NCBI GenBank assembly: GCA_910586095.1
Contig: CAJUHQ010000021.1
Coordinates: 1-34,929, forward strand
Source: an uncultured Lachnospiraceae bacterium
GTDB lineage: Bacteria > Bacillota > Clostridia > Lachnospirales > Lachnospiraceae
DNA length: 34,929 nt
Direction of reading: 5' to 3'
The notes beneath the pieces were generated by a model, which was given only the letters and a program-made list of their open reading frames with translations, did no database searches and was not told the DNA's origin. The stretch's first letter is position 1, and each line of letters starts with the position of its first letter. Positions 26,299-34,063 of this stretch are shown piece after piece. The translations under genes and the position numbers were made by a program.

Positions 26299-27258
26299 TT
26301 ATTTTGTGATCTTTTCAATACTTTCAAAACTATATTTTTTCCGTCGAAAGACCAAATCAACTAAGATCTGCAAATATCTGATAATGATTGTAAGTATACC
26401 AAACAATCCGAAAAAAGCAAAGGACATAAAAAATATTGTTGTCGTCCAACCTGCCACTGGCGTACTAAATAAATAGATCACCGCTGAGTAAATCGCCACC
26501 AAAATAGCAACCACCATCATTGCAATTGTCATTGCAACCGAAAACTTATACCCCACCTGCGTGAACAAAATCATACTGTCAACTGCGAGATCTTTCCTAT
26601 ATCTATATTCCATCTTGTCTGTTTTCTCTAATCCTATCTTAGTGATTGTATACCGAATATTGATCGTCTTTAGCCCACAATTGGCATAGACAGCCTTCCT
26701 GTATGGCACCGACTTATTCATGCTACTGATGCGATTAATCACCCTGCGGCTCAATACCCGAAACCTCTCCGAATACAGCTTATAGGAAAACTCTGTAAAC
26801 TCATTAAATACACGATAAAATAAATTGGAAGTAAAGCGTTGCTTTTTGTCAGGAGATGCACTCACAATATCATATCCTTCCAGTGATTTTCTATACACTC
26901 TCATAATCTCCTGCGGAGCAAAGTCAAGCACTGCCGAGTCAAACTCTAGTACAAAATCTCCAATAGCCAAATCCACGCCTGCATTCATTGCCGCCTCTAA
27001 ACCGTGAAAATAACTCATATTCAGTACTGTAACTGTCGTAGTTTTAGCCTCGCCCCCTACCTTGCGCACTACCTCTACGCTCGCATCACTAGAGTAATCA
27101 TTCACACAAATAATTTCTGAGTGCTCAAAGTGGGTTTCCATCACATCAATCACTTCTCTCAAAAAATCCCCTATACAAGCCTCATCATTATGCACATACA
27201 CAACTGCCGACATAAAATTTTTTTCCATACGATCGTTATTTTTATTGATATCTATCAT
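26299..27258 (-). CDS. GT2 glycosyltransferase with two C-terminal membrane helices, altered DxD
   Basis: 319 aa. The N-terminal GT-A fold has VVYVHNDEACIGDFL and ICVNDYSSDASVEV (the first Asp motif). Where dolichyl-phosphate-mannose-synthase-like enzymes have D-A-D it reads EFDSAVLDF, so the second Asp of the DxD is missing or shifted. Two membrane segments near residues 232-255 and 262-292 resemble GtrB/DPM-type enzymes that make polyprenyl-phosphate sugars. GAAGAG precedes the ATG at 27258. It may be a specialised or non-catalytic partner. It lies between the FAD oxidoreductase and the SDR gene. Confidence 0.75.
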   Translation of the reverse strand: MIDINKNNDRMEKNFMSAVVYVHNDEACIGDFLREVIDVMETHFEHSEIICVNDYSSDASVEVVRKVGGEAKTTTVTVLNMSYFHGLEAAMNAGVDLAIGDFVLEFDSAVLDFAPQEIMRVYRKSLEGYDIVSASPDKKQRFTSNLFYRVFNEFTEFSYKLYSERFRVLSRRVINRISSMNKSVPYRKAVYANCGLKTINIRYTITKIGLEKTDKMEYRYRKDLAVDSMILFTQVGYKFSVAMTIAMMVVAILVAIYSAVIYLFSTPVAGWTTTIFFMSFAFFGLFGILTIIIRYLQILVDLVFRRKKYSFESIEKITK

Positions 27259-27369
27259 TTCTCTTCACCATTTGTTTTTATTGCCCCACTATTGCACTAT
27301 CCATAACGGAATACTTACTGCGAACGTCTTCTTTTTATTTTATCATTTTGGCCAATGCATCTTTTTATC

Positions 27370-28503
27370 TTATGCCAACACCTCATCAAGATCATATACA
27401 GTATTGATCTTTCCTGATAACACTCCAACAAATGTAGGATTTTGAGAATAGATTCGAATCACTGTAGGCCGTGAGTCATCAATCTCTGAACTAGTCAAGA
27501 TCGGCTTCATCGAAAAAAGAGACTTTTTATAAGAAAACTGATAGTCGTCTTTTAGATATTTGCGTGCCAAACCCGACATATATGGAAATGCCGTATGCGG
27601 TCTAGCCTCACATTCATTGCAGTTTCCAAGATGCTTGTCTGTACAAGCCGCCCCCTTTTCTTTCTGACACCCAAACTCTGGTGTAGGACTATAGCTGGTG
27701 GCATGTGGTGTAAATGTCACAGAAGTCAACGAATGAAATTTTGTCTTTCCAAAAGGCATGATCGAAAAGAATGGGCCATCCATCACAGTAAAACCATATT
27801 CACGAAGCCGATCATTCACATCACATAGTATAATTTCACAAAGTTCATATTTAATTCCAAATTTCTCATACCCCAACATAGCAAGAATCTGATTCGTGGA
27901 GGCATAAGTAGCATTGAGCACAAACCCTGTACTGTATACTGCCTTGCCGTCGCACTCATTGACATACAACTCATATGTCTCTGTAGTCTTACAAATCCTC
28001 TCAATATCCGCCCTATAGTGAACCTCCACTAAATTTCCAAATACGGAAAGCTTATGCATAAAAAAATTTCTTAAAATTATTGCATCATACGTATACTCAC
28101 GCGTCAGAAATGCTCCATCACACATTCCTTCACGAAAAAACTTTCCAGGATAAAGCTCTTCACAGGGGATATTGGCCGCCTTACAAAACTTCACAAACTG
28201 TTCTCCATTTGACCATGAATACTCACTAGATGTTGCATATACTTTCTTAAATTCTCGATTGATACAAAATCCGTAATCCTCATCAAACCGTGCAAAATAC
28301 CCTGCTGATTTCATAGCTGTAGAGAGTGAGCGCGGATAGTGATATCCTTGATGAACACGTGCCTGATTGATATACGTAGCTCTTGTAAATGGAGCATTCT
28401 CACGCTCTAACACGAGCACATGTTGCCCGCGGCACGCACAAAAATATGCAGCGTACAGACCATATAGCCCCGCACCAATAATAATCTTATCATATTTTTC
28501 CAG
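27370..28503 (-). CDS. FAD-dependent oxidoreductase, probable CTG start
   Basis: About 377 aa if initiated at CTG 28503. The dinucleotide-binding motif IIIGAGLYGLYAA lies in the first 20 residues of this reading and continues into HVLVLERE. The first ordinary start codon in frame (GTG at 28419) would cut the motif off. Between the upstream stop at 28522 and the motif there is no ATG, GTG or TTG in frame, but GGGGGAG sits 6 nt before the CTG. The protein is of the FAD-dependent amine/hydroxy-acid oxidoreductase type (DAO-like) seen in O-antigen clusters. Near residues 276-301 it has a Cys cluster spaced C-x7-C-x7-C-x2-C. The substrate is unknown, perhaps a sugar or lipid-linked sugar. Confidence 0.75.
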   Translation of the reverse strand: MEKYDKIIIGAGLYGLYAAYFCACRGQHVLVLERENAPFTRATYINQARVHQGYHYPRSLSTAMKSAGYFARFDEDYGFCINREFKKVYATSSEYSWSNGEQFVKFCKAANIPCEELYPGKFFREGMCDGAFLTREYTYDAIILRNFFMHKLSVFGNLVEVHYRADIERICKTTETYELYVNECDGKAVYSTGFVLNATYASTNQILAMLGYEKFGIKYELCEIILCDVNDRLREYGFTVMDGPFFSIMPFGKTKFHSLTSVTFTPHATSYSPTPEFGCQKEKGAACTDKHLGNCNECEARPHTAFPYMSGLARKYLKDDYQFSYKKSLFSMKPILTSSEIDDSRPTVIRIYSQNPTFVGVLSGKINTVYDLDEVLA

Positions 28504-28521
28504 AGTGTTCTCCCCCTTATT

Positions 28522-29556
28522 TTATAATAAACTTTTGGAGTTGTCTTGTGCTTGCGAGCATAGTTCTTTGTCTAACGCTCCTTTGTTGTCCTCATTATGG
28601 GATAGCACATCCCGAAAATAATACCTAGGCCTGCGTTTTGTTTCCATATAGTTACGCCCCACATACTCTCCAATAATCCCAAGAGACAGCAAAACTGCTC
28701 CCCCCAGAATCCAAATCGACATTAAAATAGAAGACCAGCCACCGACAGTATACCCAAAATAATGCTCATATATAATGTGTATAATCATAAAAAAACCAAC
28801 CAACAATGCCAATATACCCATCATAAACACCATCCGAATCGGTTTGATACTAAAGGAAGTAATGCCATCCGCCGCAAGTGTAAACATTTTCGAGAGAGAA
28901 TACTTTGATTCTCCTTGCATACGTGGAAACACATCAAAGTGCACCACCGACGATTGCAAACCGATATCTGGAATAATCCCCCTAAGAAACAAATTAACCT
29001 CTCCATATTCAGAAAGTGCATCTAAGGCCGCTGCGCTCATCAGACGATAATCTGCTGAATTCTCATAAATATCACATCCCATCAGCCGCATAATCTTATA
29101 AAATATTGTCGCTGACATCTTTTTAAAAAGACCATCTGTATTTCTGGAGTTGCGCACACCATACACAATCTCACTGCCTTTTTCATACTCTTCTATAAAC
29201 CGTTCTATTGCATCAATATCTTGTTGCAAGTCCGCATCAATTGTAATGGTATAATCACAGTATCTACGCGCATACATCATTCCCGCAAGGATCGCATTCT
29301 GATGTCCACGATTGTGTGCGAATCGCAGCGCTATAATCTCCTTAGTCTCCCCATAAAGTCTTTGCAAAATGTCCCATGTTGCATCGCGTGATCCATCATC
29401 CACAAATACAATTCGACTTTTGTCTGATATGATATCACTGTCCACAAGCAGTCTACGTTTGTCACAAAGTCGCTTTGCTGATGTCTCCAAAGCCTCCTGC
29501 TCATTATAACATGGAACTACAATATAAAGAATCCCTTTTTTCCTATGCTCACTCAC
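28522..29556 (-). CDS. GtrB-like polyprenyl-phosphate glycosyltransferase
   Basis: 344 aa membrane-bound GT2 enzyme. It shows VVPCYNEQEAL, VFVDDGSRDATW, the DxD in ITIDADLQQDIDAI, GESKYSLSKM, and two C-terminal helices (about 235-258 and 270-295) followed by GEYVGRNYMETKRRPRY. This is the classic GtrB/CsbB layout, which transfers a sugar from a nucleotide donor to undecaprenyl phosphate at the inner face. It starts with GTG in a 4-nt overlap with the polymerase-like gene. A GtrA-family protein, an SMR-like pair and several GT-C-like proteins in the locus are candidate partners. The C-terminal 35 residues are hydrophilic and beyond the family core. Confidence 0.9.
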   Translation of the reverse strand: MSEHRKKGILYIVVPCYNEQEALETSAKRLCDKRRLLVDSDIISDKSRIVFVDDGSRDATWDILQRLYGETKEIIALRFAHNRGHQNAILAGMMYARRYCDYTITIDADLQQDIDAIERFIEEYEKGSEIVYGVRNSRNTDGLFKKMSATIFYKIMRLMGCDIYENSADYRLMSAAALDALSEYGEVNLFLRGIIPDIGLQSSVVHFDVFPRMQGESKYSLSKMFTLAADGITSFSIKPIRMVFMMGILALLVGFFMIIHIIYEHYFGYTVGGWSSILMSIWILGGAVLLSLGIIGEYVGRNYMETKRRPRYYFRDVLSHNEDNKGALDKELCSQAQDNSKSLL

Positions 29557-31004
29557 CTGTTCTTTGTCCTTTCTGTCGTCGCCGAGTCTTGCACAACTTG
29601 TTTACTCATCCCACACCATCCTATGACCAGCATAAACACTGGGTTTTGAAATACAAATGGGACAAAGGAGGATTCCATCAACATCCGAATACTGATGACA
29701 ATCACAATCATATACCCTGCATAATCCTTTGTTTGATACTGTTGTTTGATTAGCCAAATTATCATTGTCAGATAAAGGCCAAACGCCAAAAAACCCTCCT
29801 GCAAAAAAAGTTTTACATAGCCCATATCGATATATACACCTGGTTTATACGTCCCAAAAGGTGAGAACTCTATCCCCTGTCTAAATTTTAGCATTTGATG
29901 AATTCTTCCTACCATCAAGCTATTAACGCGGTATACCCATGCAGGACAACTTTTTGCATAATCATATTGCTGAAAATTCCATCTAAGAAAACTCAAAGAA
30001 AATACGCTAAGAGCCACTACAAAAATAATTCCTGCCACATACCAAATCTTTTTGTCGCGCAATCTCTTACAATATTGAAAAAAGATTACGAGTAATCCCG
30101 CAGCAACTCCAACCAGAAATCCTGTTCGTGAATCTGTAAGAATATACAAACCATAATTAACAGCTAAAAAAGCCACTATATGCCATCCTTTAAGCTTGTC
30201 CCACCATACATACATCGCAACAAGGGCCAGCCGAATCACAATATAATGTGTAGTGTTAGGCGAATTATACCCCAATACATATCGATTCGCCGTTTCAATT
30301 TCCGTTCGATAGGCATCTGTCTCCATCCAAATACCAGAAATTCCAACTCCTGCAACTGCGATAATCACAATGGAAGCAACGGTATTCATTACTAGATACC
30401 ACTTCATAATCTTTTTTCTATCCAAATCTTTTGCGGCAATCAACAAAAGGAGAACACGAAGGACAAAATTTCTGTCTGTATATAATTTGCAGACAATACC
30501 AAACGCAATCAACACAGCGATTGCTGTCCACTCTCTCTTAGAATGTGTATCCACAATAATCTTTACTGCAAAACATTGCATAGCAATAAAGATTAACACT
30601 TCACTGCCAGGAATAGAAAAACTTGCATAGAAAAAAGCAGCCCATATCATTTCAATCAAAATGCCAACCATTGCAAAATGAGCACTCCGTCCTCTAATCG
30701 ATGCAACAACTGCTGTACAATCCACATTCTGCAACTTTCTAGACAGCAATCCTTTTCCAATCCCCCAGACAAGCACTGCTACAAACGTCTGTATAGCCCA
30801 CTTTCCTGTCACTGACAAAAGCGCAGTAAACACTTGCTCTTTGTTGGCAAGAATCCCACTAACAGAAAGTGGTGATACGACTTCTCGAATGGTCATAAAG
30901 ATGGTATCCACCAAATCCTCACGTGTCAATACTGCCAGATAGATACTGCACACCCACATGCCATACAATTGTAAAAGTATATTTTTATTTTCATCCTTGC
31001 CCAT
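29553..31004 (-). CDS. Wzy-like polymerase / O-antigen-ligase-like membrane protein
   Basis: 483 aa with about eleven or twelve hydrophobic segments. The motif LTDSRTGFLVGVAAG and a large outer loop after it are typical of O-antigen ligase/polymerase (Wzy_C-like) proteins. YIDMGYVKLFLQEGFLAFGLYL is a second typical match (the D-x-x-Y/L...LLxEG pattern). It would join glycan units outside the membrane. No Wzx flippase is present nearby. It overlaps the GtrB-like gene by 4 nt and starts 22 nt after the GtrII-type gene. Polymerase and ligase cannot be told apart from sequence. Confidence 0.75.
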   Translation of the reverse strand: MGKDENKNILLQLYGMWVCSIYLAVLTREDLVDTIFMTIREVVSPLSVSGILANKEQVFTALLSVTGKWAIQTFVAVLVWGIGKGLLSRKLQNVDCTAVVASIRGRSAHFAMVGILIEMIWAAFFYASFSIPGSEVLIFIAMQCFAVKIIVDTHSKREWTAIAVLIAFGIVCKLYTDRNFVLRVLLLLIAAKDLDRKKIMKWYLVMNTVASIVIIAVAGVGISGIWMETDAYRTEIETANRYVLGYNSPNTTHYIVIRLALVAMYVWWDKLKGWHIVAFLAVNYGLYILTDSRTGFLVGVAAGLLVIFFQYCKRLRDKKIWYVAGIIFVVALSVFSLSFLRWNFQQYDYAKSCPAWVYRVNSLMVGRIHQMLKFRQGIEFSPFGTYKPGVYIDMGYVKLFLQEGFLAFGLYLTMIIWLIKQQYQTKDYAGYMIVIVISIRMLMESSFVPFVFQNPVFMLVIGWCGMSKQVVQDSATTERTKNR

Positions 31005-31026
31005 GATTTCTCACTGCTCCAACTAC

Positions 31027-32595
31027 TTAGTCTAGCCGAATAACCCAAACATCTTGTATCTTTTTTACGCATCCTTGCGCTGGATAAATTGGCATATTTT
31101 GATATTCCTCACTTGATAAAATTTGTTCTTTTCGCTCGGCTTCAATCTCTGGCATTTGCATCCCTAAGTATGTCTCCACAAAGTGGTTTCGCACTCCTGA
31201 TGTAATCAGGCCATTTTCCATTGCAATCCCTGAGAACTCACGATACCGATCATCCTCCATTGGCACACGCTCCACTGGACTTGGATTATCCACATAATAA
31301 AAATCTCCCGCAATAAAGAGCTCATCTCCGTATTGATAACCTTCTGTCTCCTCCACGCGCGCAAAAATTCGCTGATAATATGCCACTGTTCTTTGAAACG
31401 CAATATCCATTCTAAAATAAGCTTCATTTGTAACCAGATAGTTCTGATATGCAGTCAAAAACAGTACTCCCACAGTCAGCCAGGCAATTGTATGTTGTAT
31501 TACTTTGTTTCTCCACAGCCCCTGGGTCTGTTCCCACAGCGCTAACAGACAAATATACACCAGTACATAGGCATATAGCATCAACATGGAGTAATCTACT
31601 TCAGGTGCCATAAAATATACAAACGCCATCGCTAATGGTGCAAAGAAAGCAAGCAATACAAGCATAATACTTTCTAGCTTTCTCTTATAAAACTGCTTTT
31701 TTACAATCACAAACACAAACAAAGCAGCCACTAGAATACACACCAATATATTCAAACGATGTGTCCATTCCGACATAAAATCAAACGGCTTTAATACAAA
31801 AAAGTCCAATACTCGTTTATAACAACGAAGAATGAGACGCGGCATTTGAGAAACTGCAATATTGCCCATCTCTCCCACCCCGCCATATGTCTCATTCACA
31901 AGATTGGGATAAATGATCCAACACAACTGCATATACACAAACACACTAATCCCTAGCATTGCAACATACTTGACGCCTTCCCAAAAAACCTGTTTACCTG
32001 TCTTTTCTTCATAAAATACGTCAAACATCAACCCAAATATTAAAAGAGCAATGGCAAATGCAATGTAGCTTTGATAAATAGCCAACACAAAAATCAATAA
32101 CACTGCACACCCAAACACCCCATACCGATATCTGCGCGCTAGATAGACTGCAATGCACAACATCAAAATTGCCAGCGCAGAAGTATGCATCATAAACATA
32201 AATGTCATATTGGAGGCAACACTTGGAAAGGTCAACATCAACAGCGGCACTAAAACTGCTGCCGTCACACTTTTTAACCGAAAAATCTCCATAATAAAAC
32301 AGGCCGAAATGGAAAGTAATATAATCCCAATCATACCATGTAGCGCTGGCACACTCCACTTGCCACCAAACTGATAGATATATTTTAAAAACCATCTGCC
32401 AAGTTGTGCACCGCTTCCAAAATTGTCAATGCACATAATATCATCCCAGTTTGGCAACTTATGTGTCAACATATAAAAATGTGTAATCCACCCAAAAACA
32501 ATCCCAGAAAAAAAACATATCCAACTAGTCTTTTTGATTTTGCCAAAGACACTATATAGTACATCCGATTCCATCTCTATCTTCACCCTCTCCAT
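31027..32595 (-). CDS. GtrII-type glucosyltransferase domain membrane protein
   Basis: 522 aa with about ten helices. The first outer loop carries LPNWDDIMCIDNFGSGAQLG followed by RWFLKYI, matching the Glucos_trans_II family (GtrII of O-antigen-modifying phages), where the acidic pair is thought to be catalytic. A hydrophilic C-terminal tail of about 110 residues would face outside. GtrII proteins transfer glucose from undecaprenyl-phosphate glucose onto a surface polymer, which fits the GtrB-like enzyme two genes downstream. Start: the ATG at 32595 has a poor ribosome site, and an in-frame ATG at 32574 following GGAGAGG is an alternative. Confidence 0.85.
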   Translation of the reverse strand: MERVKIEMESDVLYSVFGKIKKTSWICFFSGIVFGWITHFYMLTHKLPNWDDIMCIDNFGSGAQLGRWFLKYIYQFGGKWSVPALHGMIGIILLSISACFIMEIFRLKSVTAAVLVPLLMLTFPSVASNMTFMFMMHTSALAILMLCIAVYLARRYRYGVFGCAVLLIFVLAIYQSYIAFAIALLIFGLMFDVFYEEKTGKQVFWEGVKYVAMLGISVFVYMQLCWIIYPNLVNETYGGVGEMGNIAVSQMPRLILRCYKRVLDFFVLKPFDFMSEWTHRLNILVCILVAALFVFVIVKKQFYKRKLESIMLVLLAFFAPLAMAFVYFMAPEVDYSMLMLYAYVLVYICLLALWEQTQGLWRNKVIQHTIAWLTVGVLFLTAYQNYLVTNEAYFRMDIAFQRTVAYYQRIFARVEETEGYQYGDELFIAGDFYYVDNPSPVERVPMEDDRYREFSGIAMENGLITSGVRNHFVETYLGMQMPEIEAERKEQILSSEEYQNMPIYPAQGCVKKIQDVWVIRLD

Positions 32596-32628
32596 GCCTC
32601 AATAATGGAGCACATTTCTTTTTATTTT

Positions 32629-32656
32629 TCTATACATAACTCTGCTTCTTTCTCAA
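32629..32656 (-). promoter_or_regulatory. Second predicted promoter before the GtrII-type gene
   Basis: TTGAGA (32656-32651), a 16-nt spacer and TATAGA (32634-32629) on the minus strand. A start about 7 nt further on would give a leader of roughly 27 nt. It lies downstream of the terminator-embedded promoter. Confidence 0.45.
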
Positions 32657-32711
32657 TGTGTGAATATACCAGAAGTATGCCTCTTCTTTTCCTATCCTAT
32701 ACGATACACAA

Positions 32712-32754
32712 AAAATCCGCGATACAAAAGACTACCCTTAGTATAGCGGATTTT
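32712..32754. terminator. Bidirectional intrinsic terminator downstream of the LRR-like gene
   Basis: AAAATCCGC (32712-32720) pairs perfectly with GCGGATTTT (32746-32754), with an extra inner stem ATAC/GTAT. T-runs follow on both strands (TTTTTT on minus after the stem, TTTTCCTTTTTT on plus). It sits about 125 nt past the LRR-like gene stop and should end that transcript. Confidence 0.7.
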
Positions 32755-32768
32755 CCTTTTTTATTCAA
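32740..32768 (-). promoter_or_regulatory. Predicted strong promoter embedded in the terminator hairpin
   Basis: TTGAAT (32768-32763), a 17-nt spacer and TATACT (32745-32740) on the minus strand. The spacer contains the first arm of the terminator stem, and the -10 box lies next to it in the loop side. RNA started here would begin inside the loop and so lack the first arm. It probably drives the 32595-22483 operon. Confidence 0.65.
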
Positions 32769-32880
32769 CATATTAATTGAGATCCTCGATAAACCATGTT
32801 GCAGTTTCACCTTACTCAACTATGACTAAACTACGTCACTGCTGATAAAATGTATACTGATAGCAATGTACAACATACAT

Positions 32881-33888
32881 TTAATTGTCATAAATGAGTG
32901 CGTATCCCGTTGACGGATAATTCGTTGTAAACGTAATGGTACTATCATCAACATCCTCATCCCCTAGAATAGTTACCACGCCTGCTCCTAATTGAATCAA
33001 CGAAAACTTTCTGCCTGGTAATCTATAATATTCAGGAATTGTCATGACAAGTGTCACAGGATCTTCTATCTGTTTTACAGCCTTGCCGTTTTGTGTCAGT
33101 GTAATAGTATATCCTCCTATATAGGCACAATCTCCTATCACCATAGAAAAGACCTCCAAAGCTGCAAGTCCTTGCTGTCTACTACTTACTGTTATTTTTT
33201 TATCTGAATCCACCATACCAGCAAATTGAATCGATGTATTGAGATCTACATAGGGATAGTTTGCATTATACTCTGTCGTAGATGTGTCGAGCGGCGCTAT
33301 ATTTTGAAGTGCCCCATTCGTTTTTCCCTGTGCCAACTGAATCATATAGTGATTTGCCACCCTATAGTGATACATGTGATTATATCGTTCCATAAAAGCT
33401 ACAATACTGTCATAACTTGTATAGGGAATCGCCCCAATATCTCTGCTTTTAATATTCATCCCATAAATATAAAAACAAGCGTTTTTCTGTGCTCCACCAA
33501 AAGCTGAAGCATCTTCAATAAATGTCCCTGCGAACATTGTAACGCTAGCTAAATGAGGAAAATTCGAAAACGCTTCCGCTCCAATAGAAGTGATCCCTTG
33601 CTCAATCTCAATTGCATAAATCGTTTGATTGTGCCACGGCCTATTGCCCAAACTCTCTCTAGTATAGGATGGTACTGCCCCTGTTCCCTGAATATACAAT
33701 GTATTCCCCCGAACCTTTGCCGCAAGATCATTGCCCTCATCGTCTTGAAGTACCCAGCCATCTGAAACCTTTGTCCAACAAGCATTGTCTGGAGCTGCGT
33801 ACACCCATGTAGGCATAAGAAAAACCACTGCCATGATACAAATTATACCCATTGTACATTTCATACCTTCTGTTGCTAGTTTTCTCAT
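32881..33888 (-). CDS. Secreted leucine-rich-repeat-like protein
   Basis: 335 aa with a clear signal peptide: a basic start, a hydrophobic core IICIMAVVFLMP, then WVYA-AP as a likely cleavage site near residue 32. After it comes a beta-rich stretch (GWVLQDDEGNDLAAKVRGNTLYIQGTGAVPSY), then about two BspA-type leucine-rich repeats (IYAIEIEQGITSIGAEAFSNFPHLASVTMFAG). The remaining 180 residues are extracellular and unrecognised. No LPXTG or wall-binding module is seen. The ATG at 33888 has GGAGAGG 6 nt upstream. It has its own promoter and terminator, so it is a single-gene unit between two glycan loci. The role is unknown, perhaps surface adhesion. Confidence 0.8.
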   Translation of the reverse strand: MRKLATEGMKCTMGIICIMAVVFLMPTWVYAAPDNACWTKVSDGWVLQDDEGNDLAAKVRGNTLYIQGTGAVPSYTRESLGNRPWHNQTIYAIEIEQGITSIGAEAFSNFPHLASVTMFAGTFIEDASAFGGAQKNACFYIYGMNIKSRDIGAIPYTSYDSIVAFMERYNHMYHYRVANHYMIQLAQGKTNGALQNIAPLDTSTTEYNANYPYVDLNTSIQFAGMVDSDKKITVSSRQQGLAALEVFSMVIGDCAYIGGYTITLTQNGKAVKQIEDPVTLVMTIPEYYRLPGRKFSLIQLGAGVVTILGDEDVDDSTITFTTNYPSTGYALIYDN

Positions 33889-33960
33889 CAAAATCCTCTC
33901 CTTTCGCCTTCATTTATATAGAAATTATCAAAATCATTCATATATTATAGAGATGATTTT

Positions 33961-33989
33961 AGTATACTGGATTCCTCCTGATTGTTCAA
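33961..33989 (-). promoter_or_regulatory. Predicted sigma-A promoter of the LRR-like gene
   Basis: TTGAAC (33989-33984), a 17-nt spacer and TATACT (33966-33961) on the minus strand, about 73 nt before the ATG at 33888. This is a near-consensus match. Confidence 0.65.
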
Positions 33990-34063
33990 TGTTTATATCA
34001 ATATCTTCGTAAAAATACTTATTTCGCACTAATCGCTCTTGTTATATTCCAAAAACTTGAGTT

